Below are positions 17,101 to 25,366 of a stretch of DNA of 64,000 nt, in pieces (the stretch's first letter is position 1; every line of letters starts with the position of its first letter). This DNA is from Clostridiaceae bacterium (GTDB lineage Bacteria > Bacillota > Clostridia > Oscillospirales > Acutalibacteraceae). The notes under the pieces are model-generated. The model did not search any database. It was not told the origin of the DNA and saw only the letters and a program-made list of their open reading frames with translations. The DNA is taken from the NCBI GenBank assembly GCA_016295355.1, contig JAEDLK010000006.1:1-64000 (forward strand), written 5' to 3'. The position numbers and the translations under genes were made by a program.

Positions 17101-17959
17101 GGGGTATGCCCTGTATGTTGACGGCAAGCGATCCAATGACTATCTGTTCCCGAAGGAAACAGAGATCAACGGCCGTAATGTCATGGCATTAACCTTTGAT
17201 GTCGGCAAACCCGGCAGACATCACGTTCAGATCAGCCGTCGCTTGGAGGCTGCCGAGGGTCCCAGTGATATGATCTCTCTGACCATGAAGGGCATTTTTG
17301 AAGAAACGAAGGATAATGATAAGCTCATTGAGTTTATCGGCGACTCCATTACCTGCGGTTTGGGCAACTTGGCTACCGGCTCCAGTTATACTGCTGATAA
17401 GTCAGACGGCACGCAGGCTTACGCTTTCCGAACTGCCATGGCTTTGGGAACCGATTGGCGTATCCGTAGCCGCAGCGGTATCGGTTTTGAGTTCAATAGC
17501 GGCGGCGGCCATTCAAAAAAGGGCAGTTGGGATCTGGCTTATGACTATGAGAATGTCTTCCGCGATGAGGACCTTGCATATACTCAAGACAGAGAGGCCG
17601 ACCTGGTTTGTATCTACCTTGGTACCAATGACTTCTTTAACGGTTATTCAAATAACGGTATCAATGTTCATGATGAGGCCGACCGAGTGGTACAGGATAT
17701 GAAGGATTTGGTCAATATTATCAAGGGCTACAACCCCAATGCCAAGTTTATCTGGATCACCGGCGGTATGACAACAGCATACGCTTCTCATTGCCAGCGT
17801 GCTATGAAAGAACTGGGAGATGAAGCAGGCGGCTACTACTTCTGCAAGTTGCCCGGCGGCTTGAATGCCGGCGGTAACGGTCACCCCACGGCTGAACAGC
17901 ACAAGGCGTTGCAAGAAAAACTGTGTGAGTTTATTCAGGATAAGGGCATTCTGGAATAA
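14108..17959 (+). CDS. Giant secreted CE2-like esterase, paralogue of upstream gene
   Basis: A 1,283-residue exported protein with a signal peptide (residues 1-25, ending near LSA). It aligns by eye with the preceding gene along its whole length: both open with LKNSLGRYYKFSYAAGED, share YDAENDSYSF and YDIESIEIWENGYTPGVSF, and end in the same CE2-like jelly roll plus SGNH domain. Its catalytic motifs are FIGDSITCG (Ser near 1080), GTNDFFNG and GHPTAEQ. Divergence is greatest in the module boundaries and in the acceptor-side loops of the esterase domain, so the two may act on different ester positions. The activity is predicted from motifs only. Confidence 0.85.
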   Translation: MTKRAICLLLVLCLLATVCSVPLSATEPETKLKNSLGRYYKFSYAAGEDQYAYELDKQVTYKGNTFYPFWKYTDKTTTASLTYKRMSDGAAGGTDVLQLKANGGVYFTPLTADGSPFEVLPGKEYVVKVNAYQEVETNHSNVFVSLGGGNKPISSWSENYANNSRSRVKGVSGDAKLENVAYGTVKDYYRPINANGFNVNGGMTWATKVYGDTTATAYKMSKTVYFGVPDENTQGCDMTPVYDAENDSYSFVWPLYNNADATSIVDSNKDGEQDTFTSNNYLTLFFSVGSFKDEQGVVHPFTYDIESIEIWENGYTPGVSFVVDGQIVKSVEGEERNNLPYFIPEAPAGKVFTGWYTDRACTQIVNDRKALSPGVTKLYAGFADKQSSIDSYLPDLRNREDKVYYPSLYASDTVNMYSGTAERGGWTYYGHTAEGYVDFHVTQPWNGSSAYLVCDPDGKAFTVDQNTTYDITVEYKVNNIISSEEVGTQPDGSTYGGGSVSFSVGAGMALKNRLNLANVKFGIRSETKAFKAETDWESQTFTITTDEMSGQLPVVGVYVFCSQLPNRFTSDGKLITSEPGNTSYGFNQLYVRRIKVTKHTQVTVLDQNGYTLSESFTRPGETFDLATLVTPGEVKLSENTGYTVSSFSYYSDAACTNKVDSTVVTAEGESMTYYAVPESPVPFDNQQVSYCGFEDDAKDIGGFTRTTGDSSATAVTASSAATVNVASGKLDDGRTYQVTMRCRSTAGASLTVGKTAVQIPAGDFRTVSVAADSVDAAMPVTLTDGDITLDNVSINTVVTSGGVSVLTDEAQEEIGGQALRAYFKYQSADGTHLTVAGQELTIVERGILLIDTEILYGELKLNTLGAVHIKKTADFDTCWDVAEGMVTYSGYIKDFEIDDTRSLGVRGYLKTDDGAVYYAEAGTHTIKEEKIFEKFLASETTYSLADPEVLNKVKIEGAYDVLPTGITFDWTGSSLIFDAVCKGEVVVEMQYSSNSIYQGYALYVDGKRSNDYLFPKETEINGRNVMALTFDVGKPGRHHVQISRRLEAAEGPSDMISLTMKGIFEETKDNDKLIEFIGDSITCGLGNLATGSSYTADKSDGTQAYAFRTAMALGTDWRIRSRSGIGFEFNSGGGHSKKGSWDLAYDYENVFRDEDLAYTQDREADLVCIYLGTNDFFNGYSNNGINVHDEADRVVQDMKDLVNIIKGYNPNAKFIWITGGMTTAYASHCQRAMKELGDEAGGYYFCKLPGGLNAGGNGHPTAEQHKALQEKLCEFIQDKGILE

Positions 17960-17983
17960 TCGTACATTTTTTGACGCAGAAAA

Positions 17984-18017
17984 AATTCCCACATCCGTTT
18001 GGCGGGTGTGGGAATTT
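17984..18017 (+). terminator. Terminator after the second giant esterase gene
   Basis: Long stem AATTCCCACA/TGTGGGAATT extended by CCG/CGG around a short loop, with TTTTTT a few bases later. It closes the tandem pair. Confidence 0.8.
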
Positions 18018-18185
18018 GTCATTTTTTAGGGAGAAAAACGATAAAAATTTACAATCTCTCAAAAAAGACTTTCTTTTTCGGTTATTTTGTTGTATAGTAA
18101 AGGAGTAGATATAAAAATGTGTTTGTTCGGCAGAATGACTGTTTCGGACAGCGCATCATCTATTTTACTAAAAGGATAGGGAGCT

Positions 18186-19871
18186 ATGAGTCAGAATAAA
18201 AAAACGCCTCTTGAACCGGCTATCATGACACCTGAGGTCTACGGTGGTTTTGACAGTGATTTTTTGCTGAAAACGGATGAGGATCCGGCAATGCCTGCAA
18301 CAAAGCAAGACATTACAACGGATACAATGGGGCTTTTGCTCGACAATGCCGAGCAGCGGGAGAACGATGGGACAATGAAAACGAAAAAAAAGAAAAAAGG
18401 ATTGCCTGTTTGGAAAAACAAAAAGGTTATCATACCGGTGGGGATTTCGGCAGCCGTTCTGGCGGTTCTCATAACCGGATGGTGCATTTTGTCTTTGCAG
18501 TGGAGGAACGGTCGCATGACCATGCCGGCCTTCCTGGCGGATATGGGGCTGTACCAGGGTGAAAGCTTCCGTTTCTTTGACGGCGTTATCATCAACGATG
18601 TCGATGTTTCCGGCATGAGTGTGAAAACCGCCAAGGATGCCATTGCGAAGGCGGAATCTGACAAAAAACGAAATTATCAGGTGACGGTAACAGCCGGAGA
18701 GAACAGTGTTGTTTTCACAGGCGAGGAATTCACCTATGAAGTGGATGGTGACGGTGCGTTAGAGCAGGCCAAGGCCTATTGCATAAGCGTCATGCGGGGT
18801 CAGGCACAAAAAGAACAAAAGCGGTTTACGGCCGATATTCGTTTTTCGGATGAGGCGACCGCTGCTATTTGTGCAAAGGCCAAAGCGGCTATTCACAAAG
18901 ATCCGAAGGATGCAACCTTTGACGGCATTTCCGGCGGTCAAATCAATTTCACAACCGAAGAAAACGGCTATGATGTGGATGAAACCGATTTGATGAACAA
19001 GCTCAACGACTTTCTTAAGGGCGGTCAGTTGATCGGCAATCTAACGGTTAACACGAATCCGATACCGGCAACCATCACCAAGCAACAGCTCGAAACGCGC
19101 ATTACCAAGCTGGCTTCGTTTACGACGGCTTCAACCAATACAGCCAACGCAACAGCTAATATGCGTAAGGCTTTGCAATGCTGCAACGGTTCTGTTATTC
19201 AACCCGGTGAAACATGGTCGTTTAACGCCTGTACCGGCGACAGCAATCTGGAGTCCAAGGGCTGGAAAAAGGCTGCAGTATATATTGACGGCATGATGGA
19301 TATGGGCGTCGGCGGCGGTATCTGCCAGGCCAGTACCACCATTTACAATGCCGCCTTATACGCTAATTTGGAAATTGTGGAACGTCATAATCATCGGTGG
19401 GCTGCCGGTTATGCCACTCCGGGCTTTGACGCCACCATCGATTATCCGGGCCTTGACTTGAAACTGAAGAATCGTACAGATTACCCGGTTTACATGGAAT
19501 GCTATATGAGCAGCAACAAACTGGTGGTTAACATTTACGGGCATCAGAGCGATACATATGATAAGATAACCTTGAGCCACCGTGAAACAAGCCGTGTGCC
19601 GGAGCAATACTATATCGTGAGCGCAACCCGTACACTTTGGAAGGACGGTAAGGTTGTTTCCAACGAGGCCTTGACAAACTCCCGATATAGCTTGGCGCCC
19701 AAGACCTGGAAGAGCGATCAGTCCTCTTCCAAGCCCGAGGAAACTTCTTCATCCGAACCGTCCTCTTCATCAGAACCATCTTCTTCATCCGAACCATCTT
19801 CTTCTGAACCGTCCTCTTCATCAGAAACATCTCCTTTGTCCGAGTCGTCCTCTTCTTCCGACAATTCGTAA
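18186..19871 (+). CDS. VanW family membrane-anchored protein
   Basis: A 561-residue protein. A charged cytoplasmic tail (1-80, with a Lys-rich run just before the membrane) is followed by one membrane helix (about 81-103). The extracytoplasmic part has a YoaR-like peptidoglycan-binding domain (about 130-300) and a VanW domain (about 315-455) with the signature GGGICQASTTIYNAAL and HRWAAGYATPG. Residues 515-561 are a low-complexity Ser/Glu/Pro tail of repeated SSEPSSS units, likely a wall-spanning stalk. VanW proteins occur with glycopeptide-resistance clusters and as stand-alone wall proteins; no van genes are near, so a general envelope role is more likely. Confidence 0.88.
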   Translation: MSQNKKTPLEPAIMTPEVYGGFDSDFLLKTDEDPAMPATKQDITTDTMGLLLDNAEQRENDGTMKTKKKKKGLPVWKNKKVIIPVGISAAVLAVLITGWCILSLQWRNGRMTMPAFLADMGLYQGESFRFFDGVIINDVDVSGMSVKTAKDAIAKAESDKKRNYQVTVTAGENSVVFTGEEFTYEVDGDGALEQAKAYCISVMRGQAQKEQKRFTADIRFSDEATAAICAKAKAAIHKDPKDATFDGISGGQINFTTEENGYDVDETDLMNKLNDFLKGGQLIGNLTVNTNPIPATITKQQLETRITKLASFTTASTNTANATANMRKALQCCNGSVIQPGETWSFNACTGDSNLESKGWKKAAVYIDGMMDMGVGGGICQASTTIYNAALYANLEIVERHNHRWAAGYATPGFDATIDYPGLDLKLKNRTDYPVYMECYMSSNKLVVNIYGHQSDTYDKITLSHRETSRVPEQYYIVSATRTLWKDGKVVSNEALTNSRYSLAPKTWKSDQSSSKPEETSSSEPSSSSEPSSSSEPSSSEPSSSSETSPLSESSSSSDNS

Positions 19872-19939
19872 GAGGGGATGCCTTCCACCGCAACGAAAAC
19901 GGAATCATCCGTGCGTGGTTGTCCATTAAGCGCACGAAA

Positions 19940-19975
19940 ACACCCGAACCGCCAACAGCGATTCGGGTGTCTTTT
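19940..19975 (+). terminator. Terminator after the VanW gene
   Basis: Nine-base stem ACACCCGAA/TTCGGGTGT followed by CTTTTG. The T-run is short, so the strength is moderate. Confidence 0.65.
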
Positions 19976-19987
19976 GTATCGTGAGAA

Positions 19988-20042
19988 CCACTCGCAAAGT
20001 GAACCTGTCAACTTTTATTTGACCGGTTCACTGTGCGGGTGG
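19988..20042. repeat. 55-bp inverted repeat between convergent genes
   Basis: Two 18-bp arms (19988-20005 and 20025-20042) match at 16 positions, with an inner TGTCAA/TTGACC pair. It sits between the ends of the VanW and ABC genes. No T-run flanks it, so it is more like a palindromic repeat than a plain terminator. Confidence 0.55.
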
Positions 20043-20078
20043 ATATGTATGATGTTAACCAGAGCGTAGGTGAATCGG

Positions 20079-21896
20079 TCAAGACTGAATTTGTTTTAGG
20101 GCGTAGAATTCGCCTTTCTTTTCCATCAGTTCCTCATAGGTGCCGCATTCCACACAGTGTCCGTCTTTAATAACGGCAATGCGGTCGGCATTTTTAATAG
20201 TTGACAATCGATGGGCCACAATAAAGGTGGTTCGATCTTTGGTTAAGTGGTCAATGGCCATTTGAATTTGTTGCTCTGACACGCTGTCCAAAGCACTGGT
20301 AGCCTCATCAAAGATGATGACCTGTGGGTTGCGGATGATAGCTCGTGCAATAGAAACACGCTGCTTTTGGCCACCGGAAAGTTTATCTCCGTGTTCTCCG
20401 ACATTGGTATCAAGTCCGTTCGGCAGTCTCTGAATCACGCTTCGCAGTTGGGCGGCGTCGATCACGGCATCGAGTTGAGCCTTGGTGATGTGGGGGTTAC
20501 CGTAGGTGATGTTGTCCCGAATCGTGCCGGAGAAGAGAATTGTTTTCTGGGGGACTACCGACAAAAAGCGCCGATAACTGCGTAAATCAATGTCGTTCAA
20601 ATCATTTCCGTCTATGATGACAGAACCGTTTGAAGGCTTATAGAAGCCGGTTACCAAATTTAAAATGGTGGATTTGCCCGAGCCCGATTCACCGACAAGG
20701 GCAATGGTTTCGCCCTTCTTAACGGTTAAATTCAGCCCTTTCAGCACCGGTGTATCACGGTCATAGCTGAAGAAAATATCCCGAAATTCATAGGCGCCGT
20801 CTAAATGATTCAACTTTTTCTTGCCTGTGTTGTCCTCTAAATCACCGGCACATAAGATCTCGCCGACCGAATGGATGGACTCGGCGCCCTTGGACAAAAC
20901 AGGCATTAAGTTGATAATAGAGCTGACTTGTCCGATCAAACTGGCAAAATAGGTTTGATACAGGGTGATATCACCCACATTTTTTATGGTGCCCTTATAG
21001 GTCAAATAGCCGGTAAAGGCCAGGCAAATGATTTGAAACAGCGAAAACAGACACCAGTTGATGGAGCCAAACAGACTTTGAATTTTATCCAAACGATATC
21101 CCTGCTCGGCAATATTAGCCATCTCGCCGGTCAACTTATTGATCTCCTTGTTTTCCAAAGCGTGTGCCCTGGTGACCGGCACCAGTTCAATCATATCCAT
21201 GACATCAGCGCTGGTATGCTCTACCGATTGCCGGAAGTCACGGTTGCTATTGTGCATGGGCTTTCGGAATCGAGAAGTGATGAGCGAGGCAAAGGGGACA
21301 ACTGCCAAAAACATAAAAAAGACCGGTAAGCTCTTGCTCAAAACCACACCCAAGGTGATGCTCATGGTGATGACGACCCGTAGAACGGTGGTGAAAATCT
21401 GCGTGGAAAAGCCTTCAATGTTTTCCACATCTCGCATAACCTTGGACTGAATGCGCCCGGAGGGCATTTCCTTGTGAAAGGGGATAGAAAGCTGTTGCAG
21501 CTGCCGAATCATAGCGCCGCGCAAGCCGGCTTCCACACTGCGGTTAGCACGGCTTAAATAGCGGATATGTAACATATGATTGGGAATGTTTTGCGCCAAC
21601 ACAACCAAGGCAAGCACCAAATCAAACAAAAAGCGAGGGCCGGCGTTCACCGGCTTTTCGGTGGCTAAATTGATGATATCGGCGGTGATGAGCGGCAAAA
21701 TCCATTCCGGACAGGCTTTCAAAACAAAAAAGAACGCGGACAACAACAGATTTTTGTAATTCCCCTTAAAAAGGGAAAGAAAAATCCGCAAGAAGTGTCC
21801 GCTGTTTTTTCGATAACTTTGAATAAACTGGTCTTCTCGTTTTAGAATTTCCTCGTTGGAGAAATGGACGGTTGGGAAAGAGTTTTTTTTGGCCAT
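20079..21896 (-). CDS. ABC exporter, fused permease and ATPase
   Basis: A half-transporter of about 605 residues. Residues 45-345 form a six-helix type I exporter membrane domain and residues 370-600 the ATPase. The ATPase shows Walker A GESGSGKST, Q-loop VVPQKTILFSG, signature LSGGQKQR, Walker B VIIFDEATSALD and the H-loop VAHRLST. Such proteins export lipids, peptides or drugs as dimers. It stands alone on the minus strand, so a homodimer is likely. The ATG at 21896 is preferred over the GTG at 21905 because of its spacing from AAGGG. The substrate cannot be told from sequence. Confidence 0.88.
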   Translation of the reverse strand: MAKKNSFPTVHFSNEEILKREDQFIQSYRKNSGHFLRIFLSLFKGNYKNLLLSAFFFVLKACPEWILPLITADIINLATEKPVNAGPRFLFDLVLALVVLAQNIPNHMLHIRYLSRANRSVEAGLRGAMIRQLQQLSIPFHKEMPSGRIQSKVMRDVENIEGFSTQIFTTVLRVVITMSITLGVVLSKSLPVFFMFLAVVPFASLITSRFRKPMHNSNRDFRQSVEHTSADVMDMIELVPVTRAHALENKEINKLTGEMANIAEQGYRLDKIQSLFGSINWCLFSLFQIICLAFTGYLTYKGTIKNVGDITLYQTYFASLIGQVSSIINLMPVLSKGAESIHSVGEILCAGDLEDNTGKKKLNHLDGAYEFRDIFFSYDRDTPVLKGLNLTVKKGETIALVGESGSGKSTILNLVTGFYKPSNGSVIIDGNDLNDIDLRSYRRFLSVVPQKTILFSGTIRDNITYGNPHITKAQLDAVIDAAQLRSVIQRLPNGLDTNVGEHGDKLSGGQKQRVSIARAIIRNPQVIIFDEATSALDSVSEQQIQMAIDHLTKDRTTFIVAHRLSTIKNADRIAVIKDGHCVECGTYEELMEKKGEFYALKQIQS

Positions 21897-21959
21897 TCTT
21901 ACCACGCCCTTATGACCGATTAATGACGGCCTTTTTGGATTGATTTACAATTTATGTGT

Positions 21960-21987
21960 ATTATAGCAAATGAATGAGTAAAGTCAA
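21960..21987 (-). promoter_or_regulatory. Promoter of the ABC exporter gene
   Basis: Minus-strand TTGACT (21987-21982), 16 bp spacer, TATAAT (21965-21960). Confidence 0.75.
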
Positions 21988-22111
21988 GCCCTTTTTTGAC
22001 ATCTTGTTGTTTTTTCTAAAAAAAACGAATAGGATAGGATAGAATAATCATAGAAAGACCGAAAAGACAAGGCGCTTTCGGCTGTTCTTACCGGTGAAAG
22101 GGGAACCGTTT

Positions 22112-23038
22112 ATGAAAATCGTTGATGCCCATTGTGACACCATGATGTTGGTGGATGAAGGAAAAAGCACCTTGGTGAATCGGCACAATATGACGGTGCG
22201 AGATTGTCAACTGCAGCTGATGGCTTTATTCTGCGACCGCAACGACAGCGAGCAGGAAAGCTATGAAACCATGGAGCGATATTATGCTTCCTTTTTGAAA
22301 GCTGTCGAGGCGGAAAAGGATCGCATTGTGCAGGTGAGAACCTACGATGACATTGAAAGGGCCTTTGCGTCCGGCCGTCATGCCGCTTTGTTGAGCACCG
22401 AAGGTGGTCTGGCGTATCAAAATGACCCGGCTTTGTTACGGCGGGCATATGATCGTGGCGTTCGGGTTGTAGGCATGGCTTGGCTGTGTAACGGCATGGT
22501 CAAAAGCAATCGGGTGGCACCGGTTGAGGATACGGGTCTTTCGGATAAGGGGCGCGCCTTTATGAAGGAAGGCAATCGGCTGGGCATCATCTTTGATGCC
22601 TCACATTTATCCGACCGTAGCTTTTGGGATAGTGTGGCTCTGTGTGAAAAACCGTTGATTGCCTCTCATTCCAATTTTAGAACCCTTTGTCATAACAACC
22701 GTAATTTGACCGATGATATGGCTAAAGAAATCGTTGGTCGGGGTGGCTTTATCGGACTGAATCTGTATCCGTTGTTTCTGTCTGACAATAAAGCAGAGCA
22801 GACGGTGGCAACTTATCTTCGCCATATAGAGTACGGTTTAACCCACTTTGGCGAGGATCACATCGGCTTTGGGTGCGATATTGACGGCTGTTCCGGTCAT
22901 TATCCGTTGCCTTTGGACGAAACCCGTTCCATTCATGACAGATTGATCGATGAGATGCTTTGTTTGGGTTATCCCGAACCGTTGATCCGTAAGGTGTCAG
23001 GTGAAAACCTATTGACATACTTTAAGCAATACTTGTGA
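22112..23038 (+). CDS. Membrane dipeptidase (M19, renal dipeptidase family)
   Basis: A 308-residue zinc-dependent dipeptidase of the amidohydrolase superfamily. VDAHCDT near the N-terminus is the first metal-binding motif, LSTEGG supplies the bridging Glu, and the histidines of FDASHLSD and IASHSNFR complete the site; GFGCDIDG is the later Asp-bearing block. Members hydrolyse dipeptides, including those with a C-terminal D-residue. No signal peptide is present, so it acts in the cytoplasm, perhaps on recycled wall dipeptides, as fits the neighbouring murA. The ATG at 22112 has AAAGGGGA before it; the longer GTG start at 22094 would leave no ribosome site. Confidence 0.92.
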   Translation: MKIVDAHCDTMMLVDEGKSTLVNRHNMTVRDCQLQLMALFCDRNDSEQESYETMERYYASFLKAVEAEKDRIVQVRTYDDIERAFASGRHAALLSTEGGLAYQNDPALLRRAYDRGVRVVGMAWLCNGMVKSNRVAPVEDTGLSDKGRAFMKEGNRLGIIFDASHLSDRSFWDSVALCEKPLIASHSNFRTLCHNNRNLTDDMAKEIVGRGGFIGLNLYPLFLSDNKAEQTVATYLRHIEYGLTHFGEDHIGFGCDIDGCSGHYPLPLDETRSIHDRLIDEMLCLGYPEPLIRKVSGENLLTYFKQYL

Positions 23039-23064
23039 GTGGGCCGTTCGACTGAAAGTGACAA

Positions 23065-23093
23065 TTGACAAAGCAGAGGCTTGTGTGTATAAT
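23065..23093 (+). promoter_or_regulatory. Consensus promoter of murA
   Basis: TTGACA (23065-23070), 17 bp spacer, TATAAT (23088-23093). Transcription should begin near 23100, right at the hairpin at 23101-23127. Confidence 0.85.
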
Positions 23094-23100
23094 AAGAAAA

Positions 23101-23127
23101 AAAGTGCCGCCGATTTTGCGGCACTTT
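23101..23127 (+). other. Hairpin at the 5' end of the murA transcript
   Basis: Ten-base perfect stem AAAGTGCCGC/GCGGCACTTT. There is no good T-run after it, so it fits poorly as a terminator for the dipeptidase gene. Its place at the predicted transcript start suggests a 5' stabilising or regulatory hairpin. Confidence 0.6.
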
Positions 23128-23156
23128 CTTGACAGAGATAAAACGGAGTAATGTGC

Positions 23157-24416
23157 GTGGATAAATTCGTCATTCGCGGCGGTAAGCCACTTAAAGGAGA
23201 AGTATGCATCAGCGGCGCAAAAAATGCGGCCGTTGCGATTCTTCCTGCCGTTTTGTTGGCTGACGGTCCCTGCCGTATTGAAAATCTGCCGCGTATTTCA
23301 GATGTTAATCTCATTATTCGCGTGATGGAAAAACTGGGTGCTACGGTGAAGATGGTGGATGACAGCATCGCTGAAATCGATCCTACCGCTGTTTCCCTTT
23401 ATACCGTATCTGAGGATATGGCTAAGGGAATGAGAGCATCCAGTTATTTTTTAGGGGCACTTCTCGGGCGTCTGCATCGGGCCCAGGTGGCGCCTCCCGG
23501 TGGTTGTGATTTCGGAGTTCGTCCGATTGATCAGCACATTAAGGGTTTTGAAGCTCTGGGTGCCGATGTTTCCATTGAAAATAATATGGTGGTGTGCCGT
23601 GCCAATGAACTGATGGGCGGTTATGTCTATTTGGATGTGGTTTCGGTCGGAGCTACCATTAACATTATGCTGGCGGCTGTTAAGGCACAGGGTATGACGG
23701 TGATTGAAAACGCCGCCAGAGAACCGCACATTGTGGATTTGGCCAACTTCTTGAACAGTATGGGAGCCAACATCATGGGTGCCGGTACGAATGTCATTAA
23801 AATTCGGGGTGTTTCGCATTTGCGGGGCACAACCTACAGTATTATTCCCGACCAAATTGAGGCCGGAACCTACATGGTGGCCGCCGTCGCGACCAGGGGC
23901 GATGTATTAATCAATCATGTAACACCCAAGCATTTGGAATCCATCATTGTTAAATTAGCTGAAACAGGGGCTCGGATTGAGCAGTTTGACGAAGCGGTGC
24001 GCATTCGTATGGACAAGCCTCCTCGCCGATGCAAGGTCAAAACCATGCCACACCCCGGTTTTCCAACCGATATGCAGCCGCAGATAACGGCTCTTTTGTC
24101 TCTGGCAGAGGGCGACAGCACAGTGATTGAGTCGGTTTGGGACAATCGTTTTCGGTATATTGATGAACTGCGAAAAATGGGTGCCCAAATCACGGTTGAA
24201 GGAAAACGAGCGGAGATCACCGGTGTTCCTTGTTTGAAGCATGCCAGGGTGAAAGCGACCGACCTGCGAGCCGGCGCCGCTATGGTGATTGCGGCCTTGA
24301 GCTGCGAGGGACAAAGCGAAATAGAGGACATTATTCACATCGAACGGGGATATGAAAACATCGTCGGTAAGTTGTCGGCGTTGGGAGCGGACATCTGCCG
24401 TGTCAGCATGGATTAA
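23157..24416 (+). CDS. murA: UDP-GlcNAc 1-carboxyvinyltransferase MurA
   Basis: A 419-residue enolpyruvyl transferase catalysing the first committed step of peptidoglycan synthesis: phosphoenolpyruvate plus UDP-GlcNAc. GAKNAA near the N-terminus contains the conserved Lys-Asn pair, and PPGGCDFGVRPIDQH carries the catalytic, fosfomycin-target cysteine. The GTG at 23157 is preferred over the ATG at 23151 because GGAG (23145-23148) is eight bases away and the product then begins MDKFVIRGG as family members do. It stands between a dipeptidase and a WalJ-like gene, a cell-wall-themed group. Many Bacillota carry two MurA copies; which this is cannot be told. Confidence 0.96.
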   Translation: MDKFVIRGGKPLKGEVCISGAKNAAVAILPAVLLADGPCRIENLPRISDVNLIIRVMEKLGATVKMVDDSIAEIDPTAVSLYTVSEDMAKGMRASSYFLGALLGRLHRAQVAPPGGCDFGVRPIDQHIKGFEALGADVSIENNMVVCRANELMGGYVYLDVVSVGATINIMLAAVKAQGMTVIENAAREPHIVDLANFLNSMGANIMGAGTNVIKIRGVSHLRGTTYSIIPDQIEAGTYMVAAVATRGDVLINHVTPKHLESIIVKLAETGARIEQFDEAVRIRMDKPPRRCKVKTMPHPGFPTDMQPQITALLSLAEGDSTVIESVWDNRFRYIDELRKMGAQITVEGKRAEITGVPCLKHARVKATDLRAGAAMVIAALSCEGQSEIEDIIHIERGYENIVGKLSALGADICRVSMD

Positions 24417-24444
24417 ACGTCGCCGCCCAGCGGCGACGTTTTAC
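24416..24444 (+). terminator. Terminator after murA
   Basis: Eleven-base stem AACGTCGCCGC/GCGGCGACGTT with a three-base loop and a short T-run, overlapping the last base of the murA stop codon. Confidence 0.8.
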
Positions 24445-24505
24445 ATAGTATGAAAGGCTGAGTCGGCCTCATAGGTGTTAAGCGTCCGGTAGGGGAGGAA
24501 AAAAG

Positions 24506-25291
24506 ATGGCCAAACTTTGCACATTGTTCAGTGGCAGTAAGGGCAATTGCACATTGTTTTCGGCAAATGGGCAAGCTGTGTTGGTGGACTTCGGCATGAG
24601 CATGCGTATGACGGCCGCCGCTTTGGAATCGCTCGGCCTTTCTTTGTCGGACATCAAGGCAGTTTTTATCACCCATGAGCATACCGATCATGTGGCCGGG
24701 CTGTCGAACTTGACCAAGCATTACAATATTCCGATTTATTCCTCGCCTAAAACACTGGAGGCTTTGTCGAAAGCCAATCGTTTGTCATCCGGATCTTGCG
24801 TGATGGCCATGGAAGAGCCGGTTTGGTTGGATGATCTTTGCGTCACTCGTTTCGATACCTCTCATGACGCCGTTCATCCGGGCGGGTATCGTTTTGAAAC
24901 GAGGGATGGCGTCAAAGCGGCGGTTTGCACCGATTTAGGTGTGGTAACGCCCTGCGTTAAACAACATTTGAATGGATGTAAGGCGGTGGTGATTGAATCC
25001 AATCACGACCCGAAGATGCTCACCGGCGGACCGTATCCGCCACAACTGAAGCAACGCATTTCGTCCGACATCGGCCATCTGTCCAATGCGGCTTGTTCGG
25101 TGCTGTTGCCGGAATTGCTGGACGGGGGAACCGACCGGTTTATCCTCGGACATTTAAGCGAGAAAAACAATCTGCCGACGCTGGCCTTGTCTTGTGCCAA
25201 GGCATCTTTCATGGATTGCGGTGCCATAGAAGGACGGGATTATCAGCTTTCGGTTGCTCCCGCCAAGGAAACGGTATCAGTGTTTTTTTAA
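24506..25291 (+). CDS. WalJ/YycJ-like MBL-fold metallohydrolase
   Basis: A 261-residue metallo-beta-lactamase-fold protein. THEHTDHVAGL is the main zinc motif (HxHxDH), VCTDLG provides a later Asp, and IESNHDPKML and LGHLSEKNN carry further metal-site residues. The opening LCTLFSGSKGNCTLF is characteristic of YycJ/WalJ exonucleases, which are linked with the WalRK wall stress regulon in Bacillus. No walRK genes are in view. The start has GAGGA eight bases upstream. The nuclease role is a family inference. Confidence 0.88.
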   Translation: MAKLCTLFSGSKGNCTLFSANGQAVLVDFGMSMRMTAAALESLGLSLSDIKAVFITHEHTDHVAGLSNLTKHYNIPIYSSPKTLEALSKANRLSSGSCVMAMEEPVWLDDLCVTRFDTSHDAVHPGGYRFETRDGVKAAVCTDLGVVTPCVKQHLNGCKAVVIESNHDPKMLTGGPYPPQLKQRISSDIGHLSNAACSVLLPELLDGGTDRFILGHLSEKNNLPTLALSCAKASFMDCGAIEGRDYQLSVAPAKETVSVFF

Positions 25292-25330
25292 CGGATAGAT
25301 TAGCAGTCGGGGACAGGCAAAAATAATGCT

Positions 25331-25359
25331 TGACCTCGGCTTTCTTTTGTGATATAATG
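25331..25359 (+). promoter_or_regulatory. Promoter of the rpmG-secE-nusG operon
   Basis: TTGACC (25331-25336), 17 bp spacer, TATAAT (25354-25359) with a TGn extension. It is followed by a leader of about 190 nt. Confidence 0.85.
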
Positions 25360-25366
25360 CTTTTAC

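Noticed and set aside
19718..20011. Acidic minus-strand frame over the VanW tail
   Set aside because: Its Asp/Glu repeats are only the complement of the Ser/Glu/Pro repeat region.
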